DNA of 64,000 nt, taken from positions 55,968 to 119,967 of the forward strand of contig NCBV01000005.1 of assembly GCA_002279355.1 (NCBI GenBank), in the 5' to 3' direction. Shown piece after piece: positions 1 to 8,254 of the stretch (within the stretch, counting starts at the first letter, position 1; the number at the start of each line of letters is the position of its first letter). Both the position numbers and the translations under genes were made by a program. A model generated the notes under the pieces. That model saw only the letters and a list, made by a program, of their open reading frames with translations. It was not told where the DNA came from and ran no database searches. Origin of the DNA: Acidiphilium sp. 37-60-79 (GTDB taxonomy: Bacteria > Pseudomonadota > Alphaproteobacteria > Acetobacterales > Acetobacteraceae).

Positions 1-497
1 ACTGGCTGCCCAGTTCGCCACAATCCTACATTCTGGAGACCATCATTGTGCAAGGTGCCGGACTTGGTTTTGTCTTTACCCCTCTGCAAGTCGTGGCTTT
101 CTATACGCTTGATCCGGCCTTGCGCACGCAGGGCACTTCGATCCTGAGCCTGATGCGCAATGTCGGCATGGCTGTCGGTATTGCGATTACCGAGGCCTTT
201 CAGGTGCAAATGGCCCAAGTTTCTCACGCCAGCCTGTCCAACCTGATCACCCCCTTTAACCGAGCTCTGCAAACAGGCGGTGCCGTGCAGCGTTATCTCG
301 ATCCGACCACTCCGCATGGCGCCGCGATGCTGAGCGCGATGATCAACCAGCAATCGCAGATCATTTCTTATCTCGACGCGTTCAAATTCATGATGTTCAT
401 CAGCGTTCCGGCAGTCTTTTGCCTGCTCTTGATGCGCCGCCCACCACGGTATAACGCAGTGCCCGCAGAGAAACATGAAATGGCGGTGATGGAATGA
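1..497 (+). CDS. DHA2-family MFS drug exporter, C-terminal part only
   Basis: This is the 3' end of a major facilitator gene that begins before the window. The visible 165 residues are open from base 3. They match the last part of EmrB/QacA-type 14-helix proton antiporters: a glycine-rich helix (GAGLGFVFTPLQ), the stretch with RNVGMAVGIA that follows it in this family, a loop predicted to be periplasmic, and a final membrane helix (FMMFISVPAVFCLLLM) before a short charged tail. The family exports hydrophobic drugs or toxic compounds across the inner membrane, often with an EmrA-like adaptor. The substrate cannot be told from this fragment. The stop codon overlaps the next gene by 4 bases, so the two are probably co-transcribed. 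Confidence 0.85.
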   Translation, partial: WLPSSPQSYILETIIVQGAGLGFVFTPLQVVAFYTLDPALRTQGTSILSLMRNVGMAVGIAITEAFQVQMAQVSHASLSNLITPFNRALQTGGAVQRYLDPTTPHGAAMLSAMINQQSQIISYLDAFKFMMFISVPAVFCLLLMRRPPRYNAVPAEKHEMAVME

Positions 498-991
498 CCT
501 ATCCCGATCGACCGAACGATGATGCATCAAGCACGTTGCCTGTTTTCTATTTCGAGGATTTCAAGCCGGGCCAAATCGCGACGAGTGGCTCGGTCACGAT
601 TACCGAATCTGACATTATTCGGTTTGCCTCGGAGTTCGACCCACAACCGATGCATACCGACCCAAAGGCCGCGCTGGCGATCACTGACGGCCTGATCGCC
701 AGCGGCTGGCATACGGCCAGCTTGACAATGCGCCTGTTGATCACCGGTCGGGGCTATCGCCCGGCCCCCGGCACACTCGGGCTTGGGTTTGAAAATCTGC
801 GCTGGCATCAGCCGGTGCGGCCAGGCGATACGCTGCACATACGAATCGAACTTCTCTCGACGCGCGCGAGTGAAAGCCGGCCAGATCGCGGCATCATCAC
901 CTCGCGTTTCACCACTTTTAACCAGGATAACGAGGTAGTGCAGTCGATGACCAGCAGCGCCATTGTCCCGCGCCGCCCGGTAACAGCATAA
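494..991 (+). CDS. MaoC-like (R)-hydratase/dehydratase, hot-dog fold
   Basis: The 165-residue protein has the single hot-dog domain of the MaoC family. Near residues 43-56 it carries FASEFDPQPMHTDP, the hydratase motif in which Asp and His act on an enoyl-CoA-type substrate. Proteins of this size usually hydrate enoyl-CoA or act in side branches of fatty acid, polyhydroxyalkanoate or aromatic metabolism. The exact substrate is unknown. The ATG overlaps the stop of the upstream exporter gene (ATGA), which suggests translational coupling. It could equally be named an acyl dehydratase. Assignment to the family is firm and the function is not. Confidence 0.85.
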   Translation: MTYPDRPNDDASSTLPVFYFEDFKPGQIATSGSVTITESDIIRFASEFDPQPMHTDPKAALAITDGLIASGWHTASLTMRLLITGRGYRPAPGTLGLGFENLRWHQPVRPGDTLHIRIELLSTRASESRPDRGIITSRFTTFNQDNEVVQSMTSSAIVPRRPVTA

Positions 992-1051
992 CCCAAGCCC
1001 GGCGACTGCTTTGATACCATCATCAGGTGGGTGGGTGCACCCGTCGGCCTC

Positions 1052-2038
1052 TCAAGCATCGTCGCCCGGGCCATCGGCTAAGCGGCCGAGGCCCGCGTCG
1101 ATCACCGCCGCCATTTGCCCGCCGGTTAATCGTGGCGTTGCCGAAAATAACGAAACATCCCCGCTCCGCAGCACGATGCGCGCATCCGGCCCGCGGCTGA
1201 TTTCCAGAGTATCCCCCACTTCAAGCTGCAAAACCCTGTCGAGTTGCACGACCTGCTCGTCAAGCACCGCTTCAATATTCATTTCGGTCTGACGCAATTC
1301 TTCAGCGAGATGGGTCTCCCAAATCCGGTCCCGGCCAAATTTCTCCCCCATAAATTGCTGCAAAAGCAAATCACGAATGGGTTCGAGCGTAGCGAATGGC
1401 AAAATCATCGTCACCTGACCGACCCGCTCCTCAATGCGCACCCGCATCACAATATTCAGTCCCGAGCCGGTTACCGGCCCAATCGTTGCAAATCGGGGAT
1501 CATTTTCGATCCGATCGACCTTAAATCGAGCTTCGGCCAGCGGCGCAAAACTCGATGTCAGATCACGCAAAATCAGCTTGGCAATCCGATCGGCAATATT
1601 AGACTCGATTGAGGTAAACCCTCCCGATTTCGGTGTCGTATTGGTCCCGGCATGCCGACCTCCCAGCATCACCTCGACGAGGTGTTGCACAAAAGCAGCA
1701 TCGAATGCGATCAATCCAAGATTGTCCCAGTCCAATGCACGAAACACGATCAGCAAATGCTGGCGCGCCACCTGTTCCAAACAAACCGAGAGGCGAACTG
1801 ATTGCAGTGCCACCAACTCGACATCGGCTGTTACTTGCATCAAATTACGTAAATCATTGGCAAAAATCCGGGTTAGCCGATCAAACACGATCTCGGCCAT
1901 CGGTAGACGCTCATATGACACCTTGTTTTGATCGGCCAACGCCTCGATCGTAATCGGCACCGGTGCGGCTGGCGCTGCATCAAGCACCATTGCACTCACG
2001 CTGCCGACCTCGTGTTGTGAGCGCGTCTCCTTACTCAT
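1052..2038 (-). CDS. fliM: Flagellar motor switch protein FliM
   Basis: FliM forms the middle of the flagellar C-ring, joining FliG to FliN and setting the direction or stopping of rotation. The 328-residue protein has the FliM middle domain (VSYERLPMAEIVFDRL near residue 40, LGGRH near residue 125) and a C-terminal SpoA/FliN-like domain (LDRVLQLEVGDTLEI). The usual N-terminal CheY-P binding peptide, of the form LSQxEIDxLL, is not visible: the first 35 residues are Ala/Pro-rich. The gene overlaps the end of fliL by 4 bases. Assignment is firm; the missing CheY peptide is noted separately. Confidence 0.93.
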   Translation of the reverse strand: MSKETRSQHEVGSVSAMVLDAAPAAPVPITIEALADQNKVSYERLPMAEIVFDRLTRIFANDLRNLMQVTADVELVALQSVRLSVCLEQVARQHLLIVFRALDWDNLGLIAFDAAFVQHLVEVMLGGRHAGTNTTPKSGGFTSIESNIADRIAKLILRDLTSSFAPLAEARFKVDRIENDPRFATIGPVTGSGLNIVMRVRIEERVGQVTMILPFATLEPIRDLLLQQFMGEKFGRDRIWETHLAEELRQTEMNIEAVLDEQVVQLDRVLQLEVGDTLEISRGPDARIVLRSGDVSLFSATPRLTGGQMAAVIDAGLGRLADGPGDDA

Positions 2039-2526
2039 TGCACAATCAACTCCTCGAACAAAACCTTGCGCAGCTTCACCGGCACAAACAATGATGCGAG
2101 CCGCTTCGTGATTCCTGCACGCAATGCGGCCGTGCCCGTCTTGCCGCGCAGCGTCTGTCGCGTTTGTGCCCGCAAAAAGGTTTGCACAACGTCCACCACC
2201 TCGGGCATCCGCGCCTTGATCGGTTTGATTGCGGTATGGGCAGGAAAAGCCAAGCTGATTTTCAATTTGATGTACGAAATTGAACCACCATGACTATTCA
2301 AGTTTGCAACAATTTGCGGCACGCTCACAAATACATCCATCGGTGGCACCACCTTGTGCGCAACCTTGGCAGGCCGATGCAACACGCCTGAATAAACGAG
2401 TCCCGCTCCCGCTAGGGCAGCAATGATTAGCAACGCCCCTGCGATAATGATCAATTTCTTGCCTCGCCCGCCTTTGGCCGGTGGAACCAAACTCGCCGCA
2501 GCATCCGCTGTTGGAGATTTTGCCAT
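2035..2526 (-). CDS. fliL: Flagellar basal body-associated protein FliL
   Basis: FliL is a single-span inner membrane protein that surrounds the stator and supports motor torque. The 163-residue product has a short Lys/Pro-rich cytoplasmic tail, one membrane helix at about residues 25-47 (LIIIAGALLIIAALAGAGLVY) and a periplasmic domain with the FliL pattern VPQIVANLNS followed by YIKLKISLAF. It is the first gene of a leftward fliL-fliM pair, and its end overlaps fliM by 4 bases. Its 5' side faces the rightward flgF cluster across a shared gap. Confidence 0.92.
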   Translation of the reverse strand: MAKSPTADAAASLVPPAKGGRGKKLIIIAGALLIIAALAGAGLVYSGVLHRPAKVAHKVVPPMDVFVSVPQIVANLNSHGGSISYIKLKISLAFPAHTAIKPIKARMPEVVDVVQTFLRAQTRQTLRGKTGTAALRAGITKRLASLFVPVKLRKVLFEELIVQ

Positions 2527-2750
2527 ACTCTATCCTAACGCTTGATAATCATGTCAGTCATACACAGAGCTATTTTTGAGCGATTTGATCGCCATGCCGC
2601 AGAGGATGTCGGATAAATCTTAATAATTTCTTACCAAATGCGAAGGCAAATTTTTTTGTTTCGGATCAAATCATCGGCAAATCGAAATTAAATATTAAGA
2701 ATCAACGGTGATACTCAGGTCGCTATCAAACAGAGGACCGCTCGAATCCG
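2527..2750. promoter_or_regulatory. AT-rich divergent gap between fliL and flgF
   Basis: These 224 bases separate the leftward fliL-fliM pair from the rightward flgF-flgG-flgA-flgH cluster. They are clearly richer in A and T than the surrounding genes, with runs such as TTTTTTTGTTT near 2650. The gap must hold the 5' signals for both flagellar units. I could not identify a convincing sigma-54 or sigma-28 consensus by eye. Confidence 0.5.
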
Positions 2751-3494
2751 ATGCAAAATACCACGTCTATTATTCTGTCCCGGATGATCACCGCATCCCG
2801 CCAGATCGATGTTATCGCGAACAATATCGCGAATGTCTCAACACCTGGCTATCAGGCATTGCACGTGCAATCCGCCAGCTGGACGGATCAAATGCGCCGG
2901 GTCAGCGCGCCACCGGGTGGCGGATCGTTGACCTTTACATATTCGCCGGGCACTTGGCGCAGCACACGCGCTGGCGCACTCAAAGTTACTGGCAATCCGC
3001 TTGATCTTGCTGTCACTGGCGACGGTTATTTCACCGTCCAAACAGGCCAAGGTGTGCGACTGACCCGTGATGGGTCTTTTACCCTGCTCGCCAATGGCTC
3101 CATCGGCACAATTTCCGGGAATCCGTTGTTAGATACCAGCGGTTCGCCGATTCAAGTGCCGCCGCACGGTGGCCCACTAACGGTCGCGGCAGATGGCACC
3201 GTGAGCGATCAAACCGGTATTCTTGGTCAAATTGGCGTGGTGAAAGTCGCTGATCCATCAAATCTGGTCGCGGCTGGCGGCGGTTTGCTACAGTCGAATG
3301 CGCCGACGCAAGCCGTCACCCAGCCAGCGATCGTGCAAGGTGCTATCGAAGGCTCGAACGTGCAGCCCGTTGTCGAAATTACCAGGATGATGCGCGCAAG
3401 CCAAAATTTTCAAATGCTTGCTCAATTTATCAGCGCTGAGCAATCACGCAGCCAAACCGCCATCAGCCAATTGCTTGGCCCAACTAACAGCTAA
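2751..3494 (+). CDS. flgF: Flagellar proximal rod protein FlgF
   Basis: FlgF is one of the rod proteins that cross the periplasm. The 247-residue product begins with the rod/hook motif (ASRQIDVIANNIANVSTPGY), has the FlgG-like central domain (LDLAVTGDGYFTVQT, TRDGSF), and ends in the conserved C-terminal helix (VEITRMMRASQNFQMLAQFI). It is shorter than FlgG and its N-terminus is typical of FlgF. It is followed by flgG after 35 bases. No strong Shine-Dalgarno sequence is visible before the ATG. Confidence 0.92.
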   Translation: MQNTTSIILSRMITASRQIDVIANNIANVSTPGYQALHVQSASWTDQMRRVSAPPGGGSLTFTYSPGTWRSTRAGALKVTGNPLDLAVTGDGYFTVQTGQGVRLTRDGSFTLLANGSIGTISGNPLLDTSGSPIQVPPHGGPLTVAADGTVSDQTGILGQIGVVKVADPSNLVAAGGGLLQSNAPTQAVTQPAIVQGAIEGSNVQPVVEITRMMRASQNFQMLAQFISAEQSRSQTAISQLLGPTNS

Positions 3495-3529
3495 TAGCTA
3501 AAAGCTAACAGCCTAAGGGATCATTCATC

Positions 3530-4312
3530 ATGCGCGCTCTCGATGTTGCCGCCACCGGCATGCAGGCCCAGCAAACCAATGTGCAAGTGATTGCTAATAA
3601 TATTGCAAACATGACCACCACTGGCTTTAAACGCAGCCGTGTCGAGTTTCAGGACTTGCTCTATCAAGATTTGGCGCGTCCTGGTTCAAACAGTTCGGCG
3701 TCAGGCACGATCATCCCAACCGGCACCCAAATCGGCCTTGGTGTTCGCACGGCTGGGGTCTATCGGATCGATCAACAGGGCAATTTGCAACAGACCTCCA
3801 ACTCGCTCGACCTTGCGATATCCGGCAATGGTTGGTTCCAAGTCACACTCCCCTCGGGCCAAACGGCCTACACCCGCGATGGCACGTTTGCGCTCGCACC
3901 CGATGGGACCATTGTGACCAGCAATGGGTATGTGGTGCAGCCTGGGATCCAAATTCCGACCAACGCCACGAACGTCACAATTAATAGTTCAGGTCAGGTG
4001 CAAGTCTCGATTTCAGGACAGACAGCGCCACAGACTGTAGGCCAATTGCAACTCGCCACCTTCCCCAATGACGCGGGCCTTGCCGCCCAAGGGGGCAACT
4101 TATTCGTGCAAACCGCAGCCTCCGGCGCTCCTGTTACCGGCGTTCCAAGTGCCCCGGGGTTTGGACAAGTCATGCAAGGTTTCGTTGAAAACTCTAACGT
4201 TAATGTTGTTAGCGAAATTACTGATCTCATTACCGCTCAGCGTGCTTATGAAATGAACAGCCAAGTGATCACCACGGCCAATCAAATGATGTCCACCTTG
4301 ACTCATCTGTAA
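3530..4312 (+). CDS. flgG: Flagellar distal rod protein FlgG
   Basis: FlgG builds the distal rod. The 260-residue product has the typical length and all family marks: an N-terminus with LDVAATGMQAQQTNVQVIAN, the LDLAISGNGWFQV and TRDGTFALAPDG core, and the terminal NVNVVSEITDLITAQRAYEMN helix. An AAGGGA ribosome site lies 9 bases before the ATG. Between flgF and flgG there is only a short spacer with three near-identical copies of a CTAA-type sequence. FlgA follows after 4 bases. Confidence 0.96.
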   Translation: MRALDVAATGMQAQQTNVQVIANNIANMTTTGFKRSRVEFQDLLYQDLARPGSNSSASGTIIPTGTQIGLGVRTAGVYRIDQQGNLQQTSNSLDLAISGNGWFQVTLPSGQTAYTRDGTFALAPDGTIVTSNGYVVQPGIQIPTNATNVTINSSGQVQVSISGQTAPQTVGQLQLATFPNDAGLAAQGGNLFVQTAASGAPVTGVPSAPGFGQVMQGFVENSNVNVVSEITDLITAQRAYEMNSQVITTANQMMSTLTHL

Positions 4313-4316
4313 TATC

Positions 4317-5306
4317 ATGTCCCGCCCCATATTGATCTTTTTGCTGCTCGGCGCTCTCATTTTGGGTCAAATGCCCTGCAGGGCCGATGCTGGCACAAGC
4401 CCGTCCGGATTCGTGATTATCAACCGCGCCACGGTAAAACTCAGCGATCTGTTTCACCATCTCGGTCCGGCAGGAGATCAACCGGTCGGTGCGGCACCAT
4501 TGCCGGGCCAACAAATAATCGTCCCGGCCACGCAGCGCGCCGTGATTGCGACACGGTTCCATCTTGCACTCAAAAATCCGCCGCATAATGCTGTCGTGAT
4601 CCGACGCTCAGGGCAAGCCGTGCCGATCGCTCGGCTGCAGGCGGCTCTCACCCCCGCCCTCGCCGCGGCCGGTGCGCCAAAACAAGCGGTGATCAGCCTG
4701 GTCAACACCCAGAGCCCGATGATTCCGCCGGGAACCCAACCCATGATTACCACCACCGATCTGCGATTTAACCCGAGCACTCACAATTTCTCCGCCACAC
4801 TGGTGATAACCGCTCCCGGGATGGGTCTCGAGCCGATCTCGGTCAACGGATCAGCACTGCCCAGCGTTTCCGTAGTCATCGCGACCCACACGCTGCAACC
4901 CGGTGAAGTGTTGACGGGTGCAGATATTGTCATGGCCCGGGTGCCGCGCTCTGGCGTTCCGGCACACCCGGTGCGCGATATAATTACGGCGTTGGGAATG
5001 CAGGTGCAGCGTGAGATCAATGCGCACGAGCCCCTGCCAGAGCGCGCGCTTGCCAGTCCGCTGCTGGTGCGGAAAGGCGCGCTGGTCGAATTAGTGCTGC
5101 ATATGCCGGGTATCACCATCTCCGCGCACGGCGTTGCACTCGCAGCGGGCAGCGCGGGCGATGTGATTGCCGTTCTAAACCCGAATTCGCAAGCGGTGCT
5201 GCAAGCGATTGTGCGCGGTCCTGACAGGGCTGATGTGGTGCCCGGTAGTGTTGCCACGCACCAGCAGCGCCCAAATCCTTATTATCGCGCGGCGGAGGTT
5301 CAGTGA
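4317..5306 (+). CDS. flgA: Flagellar P-ring assembly chaperone FlgA
   Basis: FlgA is a periplasmic chaperone that helps the P-ring protein FlgI assemble around the rod. The 329-residue product starts with a signal peptide (ILIFLLLGALILGQMPCRADA) and ends with the SAF domain: LQPGEVLTGADIVMARVP near residue 192, then VQREINAHEPL, VRKGALVELV and AGSAGDVIAVLNPNS. The N-terminal half is longer and less conserved than in the enteric protein, which is common in alphaproteobacteria. Its stop overlaps the flgH start by 4 bases. Confidence 0.9.
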   Translation: MSRPILIFLLLGALILGQMPCRADAGTSPSGFVIINRATVKLSDLFHHLGPAGDQPVGAAPLPGQQIIVPATQRAVIATRFHLALKNPPHNAVVIRRSGQAVPIARLQAALTPALAAAGAPKQAVISLVNTQSPMIPPGTQPMITTTDLRFNPSTHNFSATLVITAPGMGLEPISVNGSALPSVSVVIATHTLQPGEVLTGADIVMARVPRSGVPAHPVRDIITALGMQVQREINAHEPLPERALASPLLVRKGALVELVLHMPGITISAHGVALAAGSAGDVIAVLNPNSQAVLQAIVRGPDRADVVPGSVATHQQRPNPYYRAAEVQ

Positions 5307-6061
5307 TGGATCGGTCGGTGCGCTGGGTCAAATGGCTCGTGGTACTGCTGATCAGCGCACCGCTTGGTGGTTGCGGCATGTTTGCCAATCTCGCGGATGT
5401 TGGTCATCCGCCACCGATGACGCGGATTACCAATCCCACCACGCAACCAAGTTGGCGGCCAGTGAGCATGCCTATGCCGCCTAGCTACCCGGTACCCGCA
5501 GCTCCGGACAGCCTCTGGCGGCGCGGTGCTCGCGCCTTTTTCAAAGATCAACGTGCATCCCGTGTCGGTGATATCATCACGGTTTTGGTCAATATTAACG
5601 ACGGCGCCACGCTCAAAGATCAAACCACACTGGCGCGCACCGGCTCAGAGTCGCTTGGCGTGCCTAATTTGTTTGGTTTGGAGGCGATGATACCGCGCGT
5701 GTTAGGCAAGGCCGTCAGCCCATCCAGCCTCGTGTCCGTATCGGGCTCGGGCAATTCAACCGGCAACGGGCAAATCCAGCGCAACGAGTCGGTCACCTTG
5801 TCGTTAGCAGGTGAGATTACTCAGGTGCTGCCCAATGGCAATCTGGTCGTGGTGGCCCGCCAAGAAATGCGGGTGAATAGCGAGTTGCAAGTGCTGACGG
5901 TGCAAGGCATCTGCCGCCCGCAAGACATTGCGAGCGGAAATACGATTGCCGCCGATCAGCTCGCCGAAGCCCGAATTTCGTATGGCGGGCGCGGCCAGCT
6001 GATCAACGAACAATCACCGCGTGTCGGTCAGCAGGTCCTCGATGACATTATCCCGTTTTGA
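5303..6061 (+). CDS. flgH: Flagellar L-ring lipoprotein FlgH
   Basis: FlgH forms the L-ring in the outer membrane. The 252-residue product has a lipoprotein signal peptide with a lipobox ending at Cys23 (LGGC), the family stretch RVGDIITVLVNINDGATLKDQT and the C-terminal region (QVLPNGNLVVVARQEMRVN; YGGRGQL). It is the last gene of the rightward flagellar cluster. The next gene is on the opposite strand 20 bases away. FlgI, which often follows flgA/flgH, is not in this window downstream of it. Confidence 0.94.
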   Translation: MMDRSVRWVKWLVVLLISAPLGGCGMFANLADVGHPPPMTRITNPTTQPSWRPVSMPMPPSYPVPAAPDSLWRRGARAFFKDQRASRVGDIITVLVNINDGATLKDQTTLARTGSESLGVPNLFGLEAMIPRVLGKAVSPSSLVSVSGSGNSTGNGQIQRNESVTLSLAGEITQVLPNGNLVVVARQEMRVNSELQVLTVQGICRPQDIASGNTIAADQLAEARISYGGRGQLINEQSPRVGQQVLDDIIPF

Positions 6062-6080
6062 CCAACATGCGCTGCTCGCC

Positions 6081-6317
6081 TCAAAGTGCTGCGAGGCAGG
6101 GGCAGAGGCTGGTCTCGGCCCGCTGCACCGTCGCAACGCGAGCGCCACTTGCGCTCGACGCCATCAAGATATCGCCAGGTGCCATCAGATCCCCTGCATC
6201 GGCAAAATATCCCGCTTGATCGAGCAGATCGAGCGCATCGTTACCAGCCCGATAATGCCAGAGGGTGAAACCGTTTGCATAAGCCAACACCGAAAGATTG
6301 CGCAGAGTAAAAGCCAT
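6081..6317 (-). CDS. Small conserved-looking protein of unknown function
   Basis: A 78-residue product with no known catalytic motif. Its pattern (LSVLAYANGFTLWHYR, then GYFADAGDLMAPGDILMAS) resembles a family of short proteins I recall from alphaproteobacteria and their phages, where a tryptophan-tyrosine-rich strand is followed by a GD-rich segment. I cannot give a function. The reading frame is supported by an AGGAG ribosome site 7 bases before the ATG on the minus strand. A perfect inverted repeat lies 57-74 bases upstream of the start and could be its operator. It ends 20 bases from the convergent flgH stop. Confidence 0.6.
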   Translation of the reverse strand: MAFTLRNLSVLAYANGFTLWHYRAGNDALDLLDQAGYFADAGDLMAPGDILMASSASGARVATVQRAETSLCPCLAAL

Positions 6318-6373
6318 GACGAAACTCCTGTAAGAATGGGATGATCTTGAGTTGAACCGGACCTATGTGATTT

Positions 6374-6391
6374 ATAGGATTATTATCCTAT
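6374..6391. promoter_or_regulatory. Perfect 7-bp inverted repeat, possible operator
   Basis: ATAGGAT-TATT-ATCCTAT is a perfect palindrome with 7-base arms and a 4-base centre. It lies between the small leftward gene ending its start at 6317 and the rightward repressor gene at 6617. There is no T-run after it, and its AT-rich core suits a protein-binding site better than a terminator. The binding protein is unknown. Confidence 0.45.
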
Positions 6392-6496
6392 TTCTAGCCA
6401 AATCAAAAGGCGGCCCCGTGCTCTGCGCCGGTAATGGGCGCCCTGCCCTCGCCCAACGATACGATCCTGACCTCATCAGCGTCTCTCCGTTAAAAG

Positions 6497-6555
6497 GAAC
6501 ATAACAAGAACATAAATACCAGAGGTTGTGCGTTTGGCAAGTGAAATCGGAACAT
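6497..6555. promoter_or_regulatory. GAAC-N7-GAAC direct repeat plus a third GAACAT, putative LexA-type operator
   Basis: GAACATAACAAGAAC at 6497-6511 matches the direct-repeat SOS box known for alphaproteobacterial LexA (GTTC-N7-GTTC read on the other strand). A third GAACAT starts at 6550, 42 bases after the second, close to four helical turns. All three precede the S24 repressor gene at 6617, so autoregulation or LexA control is possible. An eight-base pattern can arise by chance in a window of this size. Confidence 0.4.
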
Positions 6556-6616
6556 TTTCCTAAATTTTTTCCTGCCAGCCCTAGAAATCACCCTAAATTA
6601 CTGTAGAAACAAAATC

Positions 6617-7264
6617 ATGCGGCACGATGAACTATGGCGCGCGATCGACACACTGGCCGCCGAGCGCGGTCTCTCGACGTCTGGCCTCGCCCGTGCGGCC
6701 GGGCTCGATCCAACCAGTTTCAACCCATCCAAGCGGCGAGCGCGCAATGGCCTGCCGCGCTGGCCCTCCACCGAGAGCATCGCCAAAATCCTCGCGGCAA
6801 CCTCGATCTCACTCGATAATTTTGCCGCGCTGGTCGCCGGCGCCCGTGCGCTCGGCCCGCGAATAGCAGATTCGCGGGCCCGCAAAATCCCCGTCATCGG
6901 CGTCGCGCAGGCCGGGCAAGATGGCTATTTCGATGATGCGGGTTATCCGGTGGGCGGCAGTTGGGAGCAGGTTGATTTGCCCCAAAATGCCGATCCCAAC
7001 GCCTATGGGTTGCGCATCAGCGGCAATTCCATGGAGCCGGTTTATCGCGCGGGCGACATTGTCATTGTCGCGCCGCACGCGACCGCGCGTATTGGCGATC
7101 GAGTGATTGCGCGCACCCGAGCGGGCGAGGTGATGGCAAAAATCCTCACCCGCCGCACCGCGACCGAAATTGATCTCGCCAGCTTCAATCCGGAACATCC
7201 GCCACGCCGCATCGCCCTGGCCGATCTCACCGCTTTGCACCGGATCGCTTGGGCCAGCCAGTAG
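6617..7264 (+). CDS. LexA/CI-like repressor: helix-turn-helix plus S24 peptidase domain
   Basis: The 215-residue protein has an N-terminal helix-turn-helix region (about residues 1-75, GLSTSGLARAAGLDPTSFN) and a C-terminal S24 self-cleaving domain. The serine is Ser138 in GNSMEP, the general-base lysine is Lys175 in EVMAKIL, and an Ala99-Gly100 bond (VAQAG) sits where LexA and phage CI proteins cut themselves. It therefore has everything needed for RecA-stimulated autocleavage. It is not LexA itself: the DNA-binding part is of the XRE/CI type. Its targets are unknown. GAAC repeats lie upstream. It is not inside a recognisable prophage. Confidence 0.88.
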   Translation: MRHDELWRAIDTLAAERGLSTSGLARAAGLDPTSFNPSKRRARNGLPRWPSTESIAKILAATSISLDNFAALVAGARALGPRIADSRARKIPVIGVAQAGQDGYFDDAGYPVGGSWEQVDLPQNADPNAYGLRISGNSMEPVYRAGDIVIVAPHATARIGDRVIARTRAGEVMAKILTRRTATEIDLASFNPEHPPRRIALADLTALHRIAWASQ

Positions 7265-7303
7265 CCCCTTCCACCGACTCGCCCATCAAGCTAAGACGCC
7301 TGC

Positions 7304-8254
7304 ATGCAACTTCCCGGACGGCATCTTCTTGGGATCGAAGGGCTCCACCCGGCCATTATTTCGAATTTGCTCGACCTCGCCGAAAGCTACGCCCTGCTCA
7401 ATCGCTCCGGGAAAACCCGGCGGGATGTGTTGCGCGGTCGGACCCTGATTAATCTGTTTTTCGAAGATAGCACCCGCACCCGCACCAGTTTCGAGTTGGC
7501 CGGCAAGCGTCTCGGCGCAGATGTGATCAACATGTCGGTCTCGACCTCCTCGGTGAGCAAGGGCGAAACCCTGCTGGATACCGCCGCGACGCTCAATGCG
7601 ATGAATTGCGACTTGCTGGTGGTGCGCCACAAATCCTCAGGCGCCCCTGCCCTGCTCGCCCAAAAGGTCGATGCTGCAGTGATCAATGCTGGTGATGGCA
7701 TGCATGAGCACCCGACCCAAGCCCTGCTCGATGCGCTGACCATTCGCCGTCACAAAGGCCGCCTCGAAGGCCTCACCATCGCCATTTGCGGTGACATCGC
7801 GCACTCACGTGTTGCCCGCTCCAATATTTTGCTACTCACCACCATGGGCTGCATCGTTCGCTTGGTTGGTCCGCCGGTGCTCATCCCGACCGGCATTGAA
7901 CAATTCGGTGTCACCATCCATCACACGATGGAAACCGGCCTGCGCGGCGCCGATATAGTGATGGCGTTGCGCTTGCAAACCGAACGAATGAACGGCACCG
8001 GCCCTGGCGGCGGGCTGATCCCGAGCGCTCGCGAGTTTTTCACTTTTTACGGCCTGGATTCCGACAAGCTGGCGCTCGCCAAGCCGGATGCGCTGGTGAT
8101 GCATCCCGGTCCGATGAATCGTGGCGTAGAGATCGCAAGCCAGCTCGCAGACGATCCAACCCGTTCGGTGATTCGCGAACAGGTCGAAATGGGCGTCGCC
8201 GTCCGCATGGCGGTGCTTGATGTTCTCTCCCGCACGGCGAACCGCAATGTCTGA
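7304..8254 (+). CDS. pyrB: Aspartate carbamoyltransferase catalytic subunit
   Basis: PyrB joins carbamoyl phosphate to aspartate, the first committed step of pyrimidine synthesis. The 316-residue length is normal. The carbamoyl phosphate loop is STRTRT at residues 56-61, followed by [10 protein letters not shown]; the [12 protein letters not shown] motif begins at residue 136. The end of the gene overlaps the next gene, a dihydroorotase homologue, by 8 bases (ATG at 8247, stop at 8252), so the two are translated together. No regulatory-chain gene pyrI is present, as expected for an alphaproteobacterium. Confidence 0.97.
   Translation: MQLPGRHLLGIEGLHPAIISNLLDLAESYALLNRSGKTRRDVLRGRTLINLFFEDSTRTRTSFELAGKRLGADVINMSVSTSSVSKGETLLDTAATLNAMNCDLLVVRHKSSGAPALLAQKVDAAVINAGDGMHEHPTQALLDALTIRRHKGRLEGLTIAICGDIAHSRVARSNILLLTTMGCIVRLVGPPVLIPTGIEQFGVTIHHTMETGLRGADIVMALRLQTERMNGTGPGGGLIPSAREFFTFYGLDSDKLALAKPDALVMHPGPMNRGVEIASQLADDPTRSVIREQVEMGVAVRMAVLDVLSRTANRNV

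Noticed and set aside
2527..2750. Sigma-54 or sigma-28 promoters for the flagellar genes
   Set aside because: No clear GG-N10-GC or TAAA-N15-GCCGATAA pattern was found in the gap.
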